A program made the translations under genes and the position numbers. Of a stretch of DNA of 64,000 nt, positions 36,335 through 44,970 are shown piece after piece. The DNA comes from Flavobacteriales bacterium (lineage in GTDB: Bacteria > Bacteroidota > Bacteroidia > JANQJC01). Position 1 is the stretch's first letter, and each line of letters opens with the position of its first letter. The stretch covers positions 1 to 64,000 of the forward strand of contig JANQJC010000105.1 in the NCBI GenBank assembly GCA_028281825.1, given 5' to 3'. The notes beneath the pieces are model-generated. The model saw only the letters and a list, made by a program, of their open reading frames with translations. It was not told the DNA's origin and searched no databases.

Positions 36335-37690
36335 TTAACCACATTCAACTCTAACCAAGTCCAATCCTTCTCTAAGGATGGACTGCACTTCAATTTTCGA
36401 AGTACATACATATTCGCAAAGAGCAAAGTCTTCTTCATCTACTTCATAGATACCTAAACCCTCCATCAATTCAATATCGTTAGCCAATGAAGCTTTTAAT
36501 AATTGAACGGGATATATATCCATTGGTAGCACTTTCTCATATTCACCACTCATCACAAAAGCTCTTTCTTCACCGTGCATACCAGTATCTAGTTGAAATT
36601 TCTTGCTACCAGGAGTCAACCATGTAAAGAAAGTGCGTGAAGCACTGAACTTATTAAAACCAGGAGCCAGCCAACCCATAAACTCAGGTTCATCACCTTC
36701 TGGTATAACCGTTATTTGTGAATGATAATAGCCAGTAAAGCCATCCATACTTTCTTTATCACCAGTAAGTGCATTACCGCTAATAATTCGGTTCTTATCA
36801 CCTGCTAGTTTACCGTCAAGTATGTTCTTTAATGGAGTTCCTTGAAGTACCTTATAGTATTTAGGGTTACTTACTTGAAAGCCCGTTATAGCGACGATTT
36901 TAGTAGCATTATATTTCCCTTCAAGAAATAGCTTACCGATAATAACTACATCCTGTGGATTTACAGTCCATACCTTCTCCCCTTTCCCGATTGGGTCGAT
37001 GTGGTGAATCTGGATACCTACATTGCCAGCTGGGTGCGGACCAGATATTTTATTTAGCTGAACGCCCTTAACACCAGCAAATACACTTGAAGGGTTTCCC
37101 TTTCCATTAACATTCAAGTGAACTTTACCTTCTGTTAGTTTTGCCAATGCATCAATACCTGCTTGAAATGCATCAGCTTGTCCTTCCATGATAAAATCAT
37201 AGTCAGGAGCTAAAGGTGCACTATCAAAAGCAGAGATAAAAACTGCCTTTGGCTTATCATCTGGGTTGGCAATTACATTATATGGACGCTGACGAATGTA
37301 AGACCATACACCGCTTTTTAGTAGCTTCTCTTTCACTTCTTCTCCACTAAGCGAAGAAGCATCAGCCTTGCCAAAGTCAATGTAATTGGTTTGTTTATCA
37401 GCGAGTATCCTTACCGCCATTATCTTCCGCTTGGCACCACGTACAATCTCTACAACCTCACCACTCACGGGTGAAGGTATGTTTAAGCGATTGTCGTCTT
37501 TATGAAAAAATAGTGGGCTGCCAGCTTTAACTTCGTCGCCTTCCCTAGCTGATAGCTTGGGGGTCAAGCCTTTAAAATCTGTAGGTTTTATCGCAAATGT
37601 ATCGGGTGCATCAATCGTCTCTATCGACTTTTCAGCTTCCCCAACCAAGCGAATGTCTAAACCTCTTTTGATTTTTATGTCGAGGGACAT
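36335..37690 (-). CDS. nqrA: Na+-NQR subunit A
   Basis: 451 residues, soluble. The N-terminal barrel-sandwich region (PTDFKGLTPKLSAREGDEVKAG; PSPVSGEVVEIVRGAKRK) and SLBB-like parts are typical of NqrA and related to RnfC without the ferredoxin domain. The C-terminal Cys-containing tail (CEYVCTSKIEVQSILREGLDLVRVECG) is conserved. It binds at the cytoplasmic side near the quinone site. It is the first gene of the operon with a promoter close upstream. Confidence 0.96.
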   Translation of the reverse strand: MSLDIKIKRGLDIRLVGEAEKSIETIDAPDTFAIKPTDFKGLTPKLSAREGDEVKAGSPLFFHKDDNRLNIPSPVSGEVVEIVRGAKRKIMAVRILADKQTNYIDFGKADASSLSGEEVKEKLLKSGVWSYIRQRPYNVIANPDDKPKAVFISAFDSAPLAPDYDFIMEGQADAFQAGIDALAKLTEGKVHLNVNGKGNPSSVFAGVKGVQLNKISGPHPAGNVGIQIHHIDPIGKGEKVWTVNPQDVVIIGKLFLEGKYNATKIVAITGFQVSNPKYYKVLQGTPLKNILDGKLAGDKNRIISGNALTGDKESMDGFTGYYHSQITVIPEGDEPEFMGWLAPGFNKFSASRTFFTWLTPGSKKFQLDTGMHGEERAFVMSGEYEKVLPMDIYPVQLLKASLANDIELMEGLGIYEVDEEDFALCEYVCTSKIEVQSILREGLDLVRVECG

Positions 37691-37727
37691 TTATATATAA
37701 CTTTTTGGTTGTCTGCTTAAGCGGTGC

Positions 37728-37757
37728 CAAAATTATAAATTTGATTAAGGAAACAAA
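37728..37757 (-). promoter_or_regulatory. Promoter of the nqr operon
   Basis: On the minus strand TTTG (37757-37754), an 18-nt spacer and TAATTTTG (37735-37728); one base short of the consensus spacing, 37 nt before the nqrA ATG. Confidence 0.55.
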
Positions 37758-37814
37758 CGTTTTTATTGAAATTTTAGACCAAGGGAGTAATATGGCGTTG
37801 AATGCACAGTTTAT

Positions 37815-37847
37815 GTTGATGATTTATTGATTCTTAGCCTACTTTTG
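37815..37847 (+). promoter_or_regulatory. Possible promoter of the secreted GExH protein gene
   Basis: GTTG (37815-37818), a 21-nt spacer and TACTTTTG (37840-37847). The -7 box is also the loop of a small TAGCC/GGCTA hairpin. Confidence 0.4.
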
Positions 37848-37918
37848 CGGCTAGTCTTTTTACCAGCTTTTTATCTAGAAACAATTTGCATAACTCAACT
37901 ATCTATATCAGATGTTTA

Positions 37919-39112
37919 ATGAAATGCTTCTCAATGATGATTATATCATTAAAAAGTTATGCCCAATTTGATACTGAACGGTGTTACCTACAGAATAACT
38001 TTGAGCCTATTTTCACAGACACTTCTTGTGGGTTGGCTTGCTTTAGTGAGCCAGCGGATAAATATCGTTTTTATTTTACAGGTGAAAAACACGACCACAA
38101 AGGCAATACCAATATTGAGCTGGCGCTGCTAGAGCAACTGGTAAACGACAGAAAAATAGATACTTATATATTGGAGAATAGCTATAGTGGTGAATACCTT
38201 TTGAAAAAATTCCTGAGCTTACCAGATACCAGTCTTGAAGACAACCCATACACACGATTACTATACAGGAATAAGAAAAAAGACTTTGAGGAGTATTATT
38301 TACCGCTATATAAATTGATTGATTCGACTCCTCAAGTCCTTAGACCTGAGTTAAGAGGTATAGATGTTGAAATGAATCTTGGTCAAGCGTATCGAGTACT
38401 CAACCTAATCATGACCAATCATGAAGTGACTGACACTACTCTATTGCAATTTAAAGCCAAGATTGAAAAAGCTGGCCGGTCAAAAGGTAAGCGAAGGTTG
38501 TACGGAACGGCTGAAATGCTGGATACTATCTTCTACCAGAAACTTGACCTTTTTCAAAGAACCCTAAAAACTGACTTTGAGGACTTTGAAAAAATAGTGG
38601 AAGGGATAAAAACAGGTAAGTCCTGGTTGATGAATATGGATACCAGTAATTACCAACTGGCATTTGAAACCAGGGAAGAATTCATGTTACAAAATGTGAA
38701 GGGTGTATTGAGAGATAATCCACAGGCCAACTTCTTTGGCCAATTTGGTTTCACCCATGTTGTAGGCTATCGAAATCTTTGGCTTAATAAAATCACAAAC
38801 TGGAAATCATTAGCGACGCGTATTGAAAGTGATTTGGGACTACCAGTTTGTAGAACAGTAATATTCTATACTAAAACCTTGAGCAGAAAAATAAAATACC
38901 TAGCTATGCAGGCTGAATATGAAAGGCTATTTGAGGAGTTTGCTGAAGAACGCCTAACCATATTTAACCTTAATAAGCCAGAAAGCCCATTTAGAAATAA
39001 TGATGTGCCAGTGAAAAGAGAATATTGCGAGACCTTTGATGGAAATGATTACCCTGTTGATATATCGCTTGAATTCAACTATGTGATTATCAATAATTAC
39101 TTTCAGTTGTAA
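37919..39112 (+). CDS. Secreted protein with erythromycin-esterase/ChaN-like GExH motif
   Basis: 397 residues from ATG at 37919; a TTG at 37886 extends the frame but the ATG gives a cleaner signal peptide (MKCFSMMIISLKSYAQ). The mature protein has YFTGEKHDHKGNTNIELALLEQL, a Gly-Glu-x-His pattern followed by N and a helix, then TYILENS, ELRGIDVE and a late QFGFTHVVGY. This order (GExH, E-N/S, D, G-x-x-H) recalls the erythromycin-esterase/ChaN/TIKI superfamily of metal- or haem-linked proteins. No close family is recognised, so the activity is only a suggestion. The nqr operon diverges from it. Confidence 0.55.
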   Translation: MKCFSMMIISLKSYAQFDTERCYLQNNFEPIFTDTSCGLACFSEPADKYRFYFTGEKHDHKGNTNIELALLEQLVNDRKIDTYILENSYSGEYLLKKFLSLPDTSLEDNPYTRLLYRNKKKDFEEYYLPLYKLIDSTPQVLRPELRGIDVEMNLGQAYRVLNLIMTNHEVTDTTLLQFKAKIEKAGRSKGKRRLYGTAEMLDTIFYQKLDLFQRTLKTDFEDFEKIVEGIKTGKSWLMNMDTSNYQLAFETREEFMLQNVKGVLRDNPQANFFGQFGFTHVVGYRNLWLNKITNWKSLATRIESDLGLPVCRTVIFYTKTLSRKIKYLAMQAEYERLFEEFAEERLTIFNLNKPESPFRNNDVPVKREYCETFDGNDYPVDISLEFNYVIINNYFQL

Positions 39113-39147
39113 CCTGATTGTATCGATATCAACATAGTTTGTGAATA

Positions 39148-39180
39148 TCAATGCGTACATTGAAAAAATCCCTATCTTTC
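39148..39180 (+). promoter_or_regulatory. TCAATG-N4-CATTGA operator-like palindrome, site 1
   Basis: Perfect inverted repeat TCAATG (39148-39153), CGTA, CATTGA (39158-39163), nine bases before the -7-like box TATCTTTC (39173-39180) of the beta-helix lipoprotein gene. The same core recurs at 42593-42608 with identical spacing to its -7 box. Confidence 0.6.
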
Positions 39181-39216
39181 GCAGCCTATTGAAAATTCCT
39201 AAAAAAGAGCTAATTG

Positions 39217-40446
39217 ATGATGAAAAACCTCTCTCTAGTATTTGCATTTGCTGTGCTGATATCTGCTTGCGGCAATAAGCAAGAAAAAAAGCCTGTTGTA
39301 AGCGACTGGCAAGATATTGAAAAAGACATCCAAACCCAATTAATTACCGTTGAAGATGGCGGCACCATAACCCTGCCTGAAGGTAATTACAAATTTAAGG
39401 GCAGCCTTTCAATGGATGGTAAGAACAATATCACCATTAAAGGGGCAGGTATTGATAAAACAGTTTTTTCGTTTGCTGGGCAAACTGAAGGTGCCGAAGG
39501 TTTAAAAATCAACGACTGTTCGGATATTACACTAGAAGGTTTTACTATTCAAGATAGTAAAGGTGATGCCATTAAAACGCAAAAGGTAAAAACCATTACT
39601 TTCAGGAATATGAAAACTGAATGGACAGGGGAACCAAAAGAAGAAAATGGTGCTTACGGTTTTTATCCAGTTGATTGTGATTCGGTTATGCTAGATGGAT
39701 GTGTTGCAATAGGTGCTTCTGATGCCGGTATTTATGTTGGTCAGTCAAGAGATGTAATTGTTAAAAATTGCGAAGCCTACCATAATGTGGCGGGTATAGA
39801 GATTGAAAACTGTATCAGGGCAGATGTATATGACAACTACTCACATGAAAACACTGGTGGCATTCTTGTGTTTGACATGCCAGGCTTAACCCAAAATGGT
39901 TCTGAGGTAAGGGTTTTCAATAACCGCTCGGTTGACAACAACTTCAGGAACTTTGCACCAGAAGGTAATATAGTGGGTGAAGTTCCTCCAGGCACTGGTG
40001 TGATGATTTTAGCAACCAAAAATGTTGAAATCTTCAATAATGAGATTAAAGACAATAACACAATGGGTGTGGCTGTTGTAAGTTATAAGCTAGTGAGAAA
40101 GCCTTATGATGACCCAAATTTCAATCCTTATCCAAAGGGGGTTTATATCTATGAGAACAAGATTAGCCGTGGCTCTTTAACTACTGCCAACCTCGATTAT
40201 GATTTGGGGAAACTAATCATGTTGAAATTCCCAGTTGGAAGACCCGACATCATATGGGATGGTATTCTTGACCCAGATATTGAAGCAGCTAATGGAAACT
40301 ATGTTGCCCCATACCAGATTTGTGTAGGTGACAATGGTGGTGCTAAGTTCGCGATGATTGATGCTGCTAACGATTTCGAAAACATCGTTACTGACAAAAC
40401 AAATTACGACTGCCAGAGAGAGAAGTTAAGTGCTGTTAACCTGTAA
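39217..40446 (+). CDS. Right-handed parallel beta-helix lipoprotein
   Basis: About 409 residues; ATG at 39217 or 39220 (TTG at 39214 is less likely). The signal peptide ends in a lipobox (AVLISAC, Cys ~19). The mature part is a right-handed beta-helix: repeated 'N-I-x-I-K-G', 'DITLEGFTIQDSKGDAI', 'DVIVKNCEAYHNVAGIEIENC' rungs with Asn ladders and Cys/Phe core stacks. Such folds are usual in polysaccharide lyases and carbohydrate epimerases, but this subfamily (TIGR03805-like) has no proven enzyme. It lies 9 bp before the acylase start and behind a palindrome shared with the acyl-CoA dehydrogenase, hinting at a role in lipid or acyl-compound use. Confidence 0.85.
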   Translation: MMKNLSLVFAFAVLISACGNKQEKKPVVSDWQDIEKDIQTQLITVEDGGTITLPEGNYKFKGSLSMDGKNNITIKGAGIDKTVFSFAGQTEGAEGLKINDCSDITLEGFTIQDSKGDAIKTQKVKTITFRNMKTEWTGEPKEENGAYGFYPVDCDSVMLDGCVAIGASDAGIYVGQSRDVIVKNCEAYHNVAGIEIENCIRADVYDNYSHENTGGILVFDMPGLTQNGSEVRVFNNRSVDNNFRNFAPEGNIVGEVPPGTGVMILATKNVEIFNNEIKDNNTMGVAVVSYKLVRKPYDDPNFNPYPKGVYIYENKISRGSLTTANLDYDLGKLIMLKFPVGRPDIIWDGILDPDIEAANGNYVAPYQICVGDNGGAKFAMIDAANDFENIVTDKTNYDCQREKLSAVNL

Positions 40447-40455
40447 TAATTGATA

Positions 40456-42573
40456 ATGAAATTAAAGTATCTCCTTAGCCTGATCCTTGTTGGTTCAGGC
40501 TTTTTTGCCTTTTCCCAAAACAATGAGTTTAAAATAGACCCAAGTAGGATAGAAATCGTACGCGATAGTTTTGGGGTTCCACACATCTTCGCCCCTACCG
40601 ATGCCGAAGTAGCTTATGGCCTTGCCTGGGCGACCGCTGAAGACGACATAGAAAATAGCCAGTTTATAATTCTTGCTATAAGAAGTATGCTGGGCAGACA
40701 CCTTGGAATTGAAGGTGCCAAAATTGATTATGCTGTTCAATTACTTGGAGTTAATGAATATGTTGAAGAACATTACGAGAAAGAAATACCAAACGACTTT
40801 AAAAGGGTGTTAGAAGGATATGCTGCAGGTGCCAATGCCTACTTTGAAAAATACCCAGAACATGTACATGTAAGACAAGCTCTACCTGTTAAACCGCAAG
40901 ACCTGGTGGCTGGCTACATGTTGGCAATGGCACTTATGGGCGGTGTTGATGGAACTATCAACTCAATAATTGATGGTAGGATTGTGAATAATGTGCCAGA
41001 TGACTTAAGAGATGGCATTGGCTCAAATGCATTTGCGTTTAACTCCCCTGCTACTGAGCATGGAAATAGTTTTTTGGCAGTAAATGCACATCAACCTATT
41101 GAGGGGCTATTATCGTGGTATGAGGCTCATGTATGCAGTGAAGAAGGTTGGAATATTGTAGGTGGCCTATTTCATGGTGCAACCACCATATTTTTAGGAA
41201 CCAATGAAAACCTCGGATGGGCGCACACCACTGGGCAGCTGGACGAGAAGGATGTGTTTAAATTAAATATGCATCCTAAAAAGAAGAAAAAACTATACAA
41301 GTTTGATGGCAAATGGTTGAAGCTGAAGAAACGCAAAGCCCGTTTCAAAGTTGCTTTGGGCAAGAAAAAGAAATTCCGTATTCCAATTTCTAAAGCCTAC
41401 TGGGAAAGTGTTTATGGCCCTACCCTGGTTACCGACCACGGTGTGTATGCATTAAGGATGCCTGCATTGATGGATATCAAGCCATCGTTGCAATGGTTTA
41501 GGATGAACAAGGCCAAAAACTTTAAAGAGTTTTATGAAGCACTGGAGCTACAAGGGCTTTCTCGTCAGAATATTACTTACGCCGACAAAAACGATACTAT
41601 CTTTTTTATCTCTAACGGGCTTATACCCAAAAGAACTAATGGTTACAACTGGCTAAAAGTGGTGCCAGGAGATACTTCGGCAACACTTTGGACAGAGTAC
41701 TTGCCGTTGGATAGTTTAGCCAGTTTTCTTAACCCAGACTGTGGTTATGTTTTCAATACCAATAATGCGGGTTTTGAAGCGACTTGCGAAACTGGGAATG
41801 GATTACTTCCTCAATATAACGAGCACATTGGATATAGAGAAGAGTTCAACAACAGAAGTCTTCGTTTCTATGAAATGATGAACAGAAAATACGCCAATAA
41901 AAAAATCACTTTCCAGGACTTTAAGGATATCAAGTTTGACCATACTTATCCAAAGAAAGTGACTTTTAAAGGGGATATCTGGTTTGATGACATGTTTGAA
42001 ATGAAGGATGAAGACTATCCTGAGATTGCAGATGCATTGAAGCATATCAGGGCTTTTGACCATGAAGCTGATACTAATGATGTGAACTTTCCTGTATTCA
42101 TGTACACCGTTTATTTTATGTTGAAAAGCGATGGCAGCTTGAGGCGCGCGGCAGAAGACGACAAAGAGAAAAGACTGGAACTCTTCGCTAGCTGTATCAA
42201 AAAAGCTAAAGACCATATGATGGAGCACTTCGGTAGACTGGATGTGCCGGTGAGTAAAGTACAAGTGCTAGAACGTGGTGGAAAAGTTGTTGCATTGGAT
42301 GGTGGCCCTGATGCAATTCGTGCGGTGTTTGGTCACTTTATGGATGATGGACGTGTGAGAATGGTAGCTGGTGATGGGTATATTCAACTTACTAAGTTTA
42401 CTGACAAAGGCCCTGAAATATGGTCTATTAGCCCCTTTGGTGCTTCTAGTTTTCCTGAAAGCCCACATTATAACGACCAAATGAAAATGTTCAGCGAGCA
42501 CAAGCTAAAGCGCATGAGTCTTGACAAAGAGACGGTTTACAAAAGCGCAAAGAGGATATATCATCCTGAATAA
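40456..42573 (+). CDS. Penicillin acylase-family Ntn-hydrolase (acylase)
   Basis: 705 residues from ATG at 40456 with a signal peptide (to ~20, GFFAFSQ). The alpha region opens with IVRDSFGVPHIFA and AYGLAWATAEDDIENSQ, both family signatures. The nucleophile is Ser190 in GIGSNAFAFNSPATEHGNSFLAVNAHQP, where autocatalytic cleavage would free the beta chain. The beta chain keeps GATTIFLGTNENLGWAHTT and NITYADKNDTIFFISNG. Homologues cleave penicillins, acyl-homoserine lactones or other N-acyl amides; the substrate here is unknown. Residues ~272-310 form an unusual Lys-rich insert (several KKKK runs). It forms an operon with the beta-helix lipoprotein. Confidence 0.9.
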   Translation: MKLKYLLSLILVGSGFFAFSQNNEFKIDPSRIEIVRDSFGVPHIFAPTDAEVAYGLAWATAEDDIENSQFIILAIRSMLGRHLGIEGAKIDYAVQLLGVNEYVEEHYEKEIPNDFKRVLEGYAAGANAYFEKYPEHVHVRQALPVKPQDLVAGYMLAMALMGGVDGTINSIIDGRIVNNVPDDLRDGIGSNAFAFNSPATEHGNSFLAVNAHQPIEGLLSWYEAHVCSEEGWNIVGGLFHGATTIFLGTNENLGWAHTTGQLDEKDVFKLNMHPKKKKKLYKFDGKWLKLKKRKARFKVALGKKKKFRIPISKAYWESVYGPTLVTDHGVYALRMPALMDIKPSLQWFRMNKAKNFKEFYEALELQGLSRQNITYADKNDTIFFISNGLIPKRTNGYNWLKVVPGDTSATLWTEYLPLDSLASFLNPDCGYVFNTNNAGFEATCETGNGLLPQYNEHIGYREEFNNRSLRFYEMMNRKYANKKITFQDFKDIKFDHTYPKKVTFKGDIWFDDMFEMKDEDYPEIADALKHIRAFDHEADTNDVNFPVFMYTVYFMLKSDGSLRRAAEDDKEKRLELFASCIKKAKDHMMEHFGRLDVPVSKVQVLERGGKVVALDGGPDAIRAVFGHFMDDGRVRMVAGDGYIQLTKFTDKGPEIWSISPFGASSFPESPHYNDQMKMFSEHKLKRMSLDKETVYKSAKRIYHPE

Positions 42574-42592
42574 TCAGCATCTTATCTAATAT

Positions 42593-42625
42593 TCAATGCA
42601 CGCATTGAATATTTTTATAAATTCG
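42593..42625 (+). promoter_or_regulatory. TCAATG-N4-CATTGA operator-like palindrome, site 2
   Basis: Inverted repeat TCAATG (42593-42598), CACG, CATTGA (42603-42608), extended to 11-bp arms (42588-42613), nine bases before the -7-like box TAAATTCG (42618-42625) of the acyl-CoA dehydrogenase gene. It is followed by TTTT, so it could also act as a weak terminator for the acylase gene. Confidence 0.55.
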
Positions 42626-42649
42626 CCCCATCTCTTAATTTAAACAGCT

Positions 42650-44455
42650 ATGGGACAATTACTGAAAGGTGGTGAATTCATTGTAAAAGAAGACGACTAC
42701 AAGAGCATGTTTATTCCTGAGGAATGGACGGAAGAACAACTTATGATACGCGACATGGTAAAGGATTTTTGTTTACAGGAAATCCATGGACTGGGTATCG
42801 AAAGAGCTGCCTTGATGGATGCTGAAAAAGACCGTGAGCTTATTATTGGTTTACTTGAGAAATCTGCTGAACTTGGTTTATGTGGCTTATCAATAGATGA
42901 AGAATACGGCGGCATGGACCTTGATTTCAATACAGGCCTGCTATTTGGTGAAGCTATTGCTTTAGGTTTTTCATTCGCTACTACTATTGGAGCCCAAACT
43001 TCTATCGGTTCCCTCCCTATTGTATTTTATGGAACCCCAGAACAAAAGCAAAAATACTTACCTGGTGTAGCAAGCGCCAAATTGAAAGCCTCATATTGTT
43101 TAACTGAACCTACTGCGGGCTCCGATGCCAATTCTGGTAAAACAAGAGCGGTGCTTTCAGAAGATGGTACTTACTATACTTTGAATGGACAAAAAATGTG
43201 GATTACCAACGGTGGTTTCGCAGATATATTCATTGTATTCGCCAAGATAAATGACGATGACAAATTGAGTGCCTTTATTGTTGAGAAAAACTTTGGAGGC
43301 ATTGAGCTGGGCAAAGAAGAAAAGAAACTCGGCATCAAGGGGTCTTCAACGGTTCAGGTATTCTTTAGTGATTGTAAAGTACCAGCCGAAAACCTATTGT
43401 CAGAACGCGGTGCAGGTTTCAAAATTGCCCTGAACATCCTAAACACAGGAAGAATAAAGCTGGCTGCGGGTTCTATTGGTGGTTGCAAGTTTGCACTTGG
43501 CAGGGCAGTCTCTTATGCCAATGAACGTAAACAGTTTGACCAACCTATCAGCAATTTTGGTGCGATGAAATATAAGATTGGCGAAATGGTCACCAAGGCG
43601 TTCGCAACGGAGTCGGCCATCTACCGCACAGGAGCTAATATTGACAAGAAAACAGATGAATTGATAGCGAGCGGCATGGATAAGAGTGAGGCTAAATTAA
43701 CTGCCGTTCGTGAGTATGCAGTAGAGTGCGCCATATTAAAAGTGTATGGTTCTGAAGCCCTGGACTATGCAGTTGACGAAGCATTGCAAATACATGGTGG
43801 TATGGGTTATGCTGTTGAAACGGGTGTTGAAATGGGCTATCGTGATGCTCGTATTACAAGGATATATGAAGGAACAAATGAAATCAATCGTTTGCTCTCC
43901 GTTGCAGAATTGACTAAAAGAGCTATCCAAACCAAGGAGATAGACCTGATAACCCCAGGGAAAAAGATACCTGCATATATTTTCGGCCAAATGTTGCCTT
44001 TCAAAAGCAAAGCTGGTTTGGATGAAGAAAGTAATATCGTTCAGAACATCAAAGCTGCTTTCCTTCTGATATCAGGTGCTGCCGGCAATAAGCTAAAGAA
44101 AAAAATGGTGGATGAGCAAGAAATTGTGATGAACCTGGCAGATATATTGGCTGAAGCCTACATCGCAGAATCATTACTTATGCGCATCAAAAAGCTGAAC
44201 GAAAAAGATGGTTACGATAAAGAAGCTATGGAAGTGCAAACTAAGTTATTGAAATTGCATTTGTATGAAGCCCTTGCCAAAGTGAGAAAAGCTGGACAAG
44301 ATGCTATTGGAGGCTATGCTACTGGCTTTGAGAAGAAAATGATGAATTACTTCTTGAAAGTATTAACGCCAAGATATGATGTAAACTCAAAAGAGTTGCG
44401 TAGGGCTGTTGCTGATTATGCCATTAAAAAGAACGATTATCCATTTATAGCATAA
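42650..44455 (+). CDS. Acyl-CoA dehydrogenase, long (~600-residue) type
   Basis: 601 residues: N-terminal and middle ACAD domains (SYCLTEPTAGSDANSGKT, the FAD/substrate signature; KMWITNGGFADIFIVFA), a C-terminal ACAD domain with the catalytic base Glu407 in RIYEGTNEINRLLS, and an extra ~170-residue helical tail as in VLCAD and the FadE-like enzymes of Bacteroidota. It oxidises acyl-CoA to trans-2-enoyl-CoA, probably long chains, passing electrons to ETF. No thiolase or enoyl-CoA hydratase is adjacent. Its upstream palindrome suggests control by a TetR-like fatty-acid regulator (inferred). Confidence 0.94.
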   Translation: MGQLLKGGEFIVKEDDYKSMFIPEEWTEEQLMIRDMVKDFCLQEIHGLGIERAALMDAEKDRELIIGLLEKSAELGLCGLSIDEEYGGMDLDFNTGLLFGEAIALGFSFATTIGAQTSIGSLPIVFYGTPEQKQKYLPGVASAKLKASYCLTEPTAGSDANSGKTRAVLSEDGTYYTLNGQKMWITNGGFADIFIVFAKINDDDKLSAFIVEKNFGGIELGKEEKKLGIKGSSTVQVFFSDCKVPAENLLSERGAGFKIALNILNTGRIKLAAGSIGGCKFALGRAVSYANERKQFDQPISNFGAMKYKIGEMVTKAFATESAIYRTGANIDKKTDELIASGMDKSEAKLTAVREYAVECAILKVYGSEALDYAVDEALQIHGGMGYAVETGVEMGYRDARITRIYEGTNEINRLLSVAELTKRAIQTKEIDLITPGKKIPAYIFGQMLPFKSKAGLDEESNIVQNIKAAFLLISGAAGNKLKKKMVDEQEIVMNLADILAEAYIAESLLMRIKKLNEKDGYDKEAMEVQTKLLKLHLYEALAKVRKAGQDAIGGYATGFEKKMMNYFLKVLTPRYDVNSKELRRAVADYAIKKNDYPFIA

Positions 44456-44458
44456 GGG

Positions 44459-44809
44459 TTATTTCTTTTCAATAAGCACTATAGAGTTCTGGTCTGGGTC
44501 ATAGATACCTACCGTTCTTGAGGTTTCAGTTTCCTGAATATCTTGCATGATGCTACCACCATGCACAGTAACCAATACAAGAGTTTTGTCCAAGTCGTCA
44601 ACTACCACATCAAGCTGGTGACGGTTTTGAGTAGCTTCAATGCCTGCTAATTGTGCAGGACATAATTGTAACTTTAGTCCACCCCACTCGCCACTATATA
44701 AAGTGTTGCCATAAACTTGCTTCTCACTAATGCCAATCTTGAACACTTTAGCATAAAAATTGACCATCTGTTCCATATTTGTAACTGCAATTGTTAGTCC
44801 TTCAATCAT
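44459..44809 (-). CDS. VOC-superfamily (glyoxalase/bleomycin-resistance fold) protein
   Basis: 116 residues from ATG at 44809; an upstream start (44842) adds a non-conserved stretch. The betaalphabetabetabeta repeats are visible: IEGLTIAVTNMEQMVNFYAKVF at the start and YDPDQNSIVLIEKK at the end. The first-half metal position is Thr/Ala rather than His and the second half has HQLDVVVDDLD plus a late Glu, so metal binding is uncertain. Function may be a small-ligand or metabolite carrier or a detoxification enzyme. It ends 3 bp from the convergent acyl-CoA dehydrogenase. Confidence 0.8.
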   Translation of the reverse strand: MIEGLTIAVTNMEQMVNFYAKVFKIGISEKQVYGNTLYSGEWGGLKLQLCPAQLAGIEATQNRHQLDVVVDDLDKTLVLVTVHGGSIMQDIQETETSRTVGIYDPDQNSIVLIEKK

Positions 44810-44970
44810 AGTTGCTTGCTTTATTCTAATTAATAGTTGCAACTAAGTTACAACAACCGATTTACCCAACCATTAAGCATTGGCAAGCGTGCACACAAAA
44901 AGGGATGTAAGAAACTTTATTTTGAATTCATAAAAGTTCTTTAACTTCGCCTAACAACAAATTAATATTA

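Noticed and set aside
41803-42264. 153-codon minus-strand ORF inside the acylase gene
   Set aside because: Antisense shadow with no motif.
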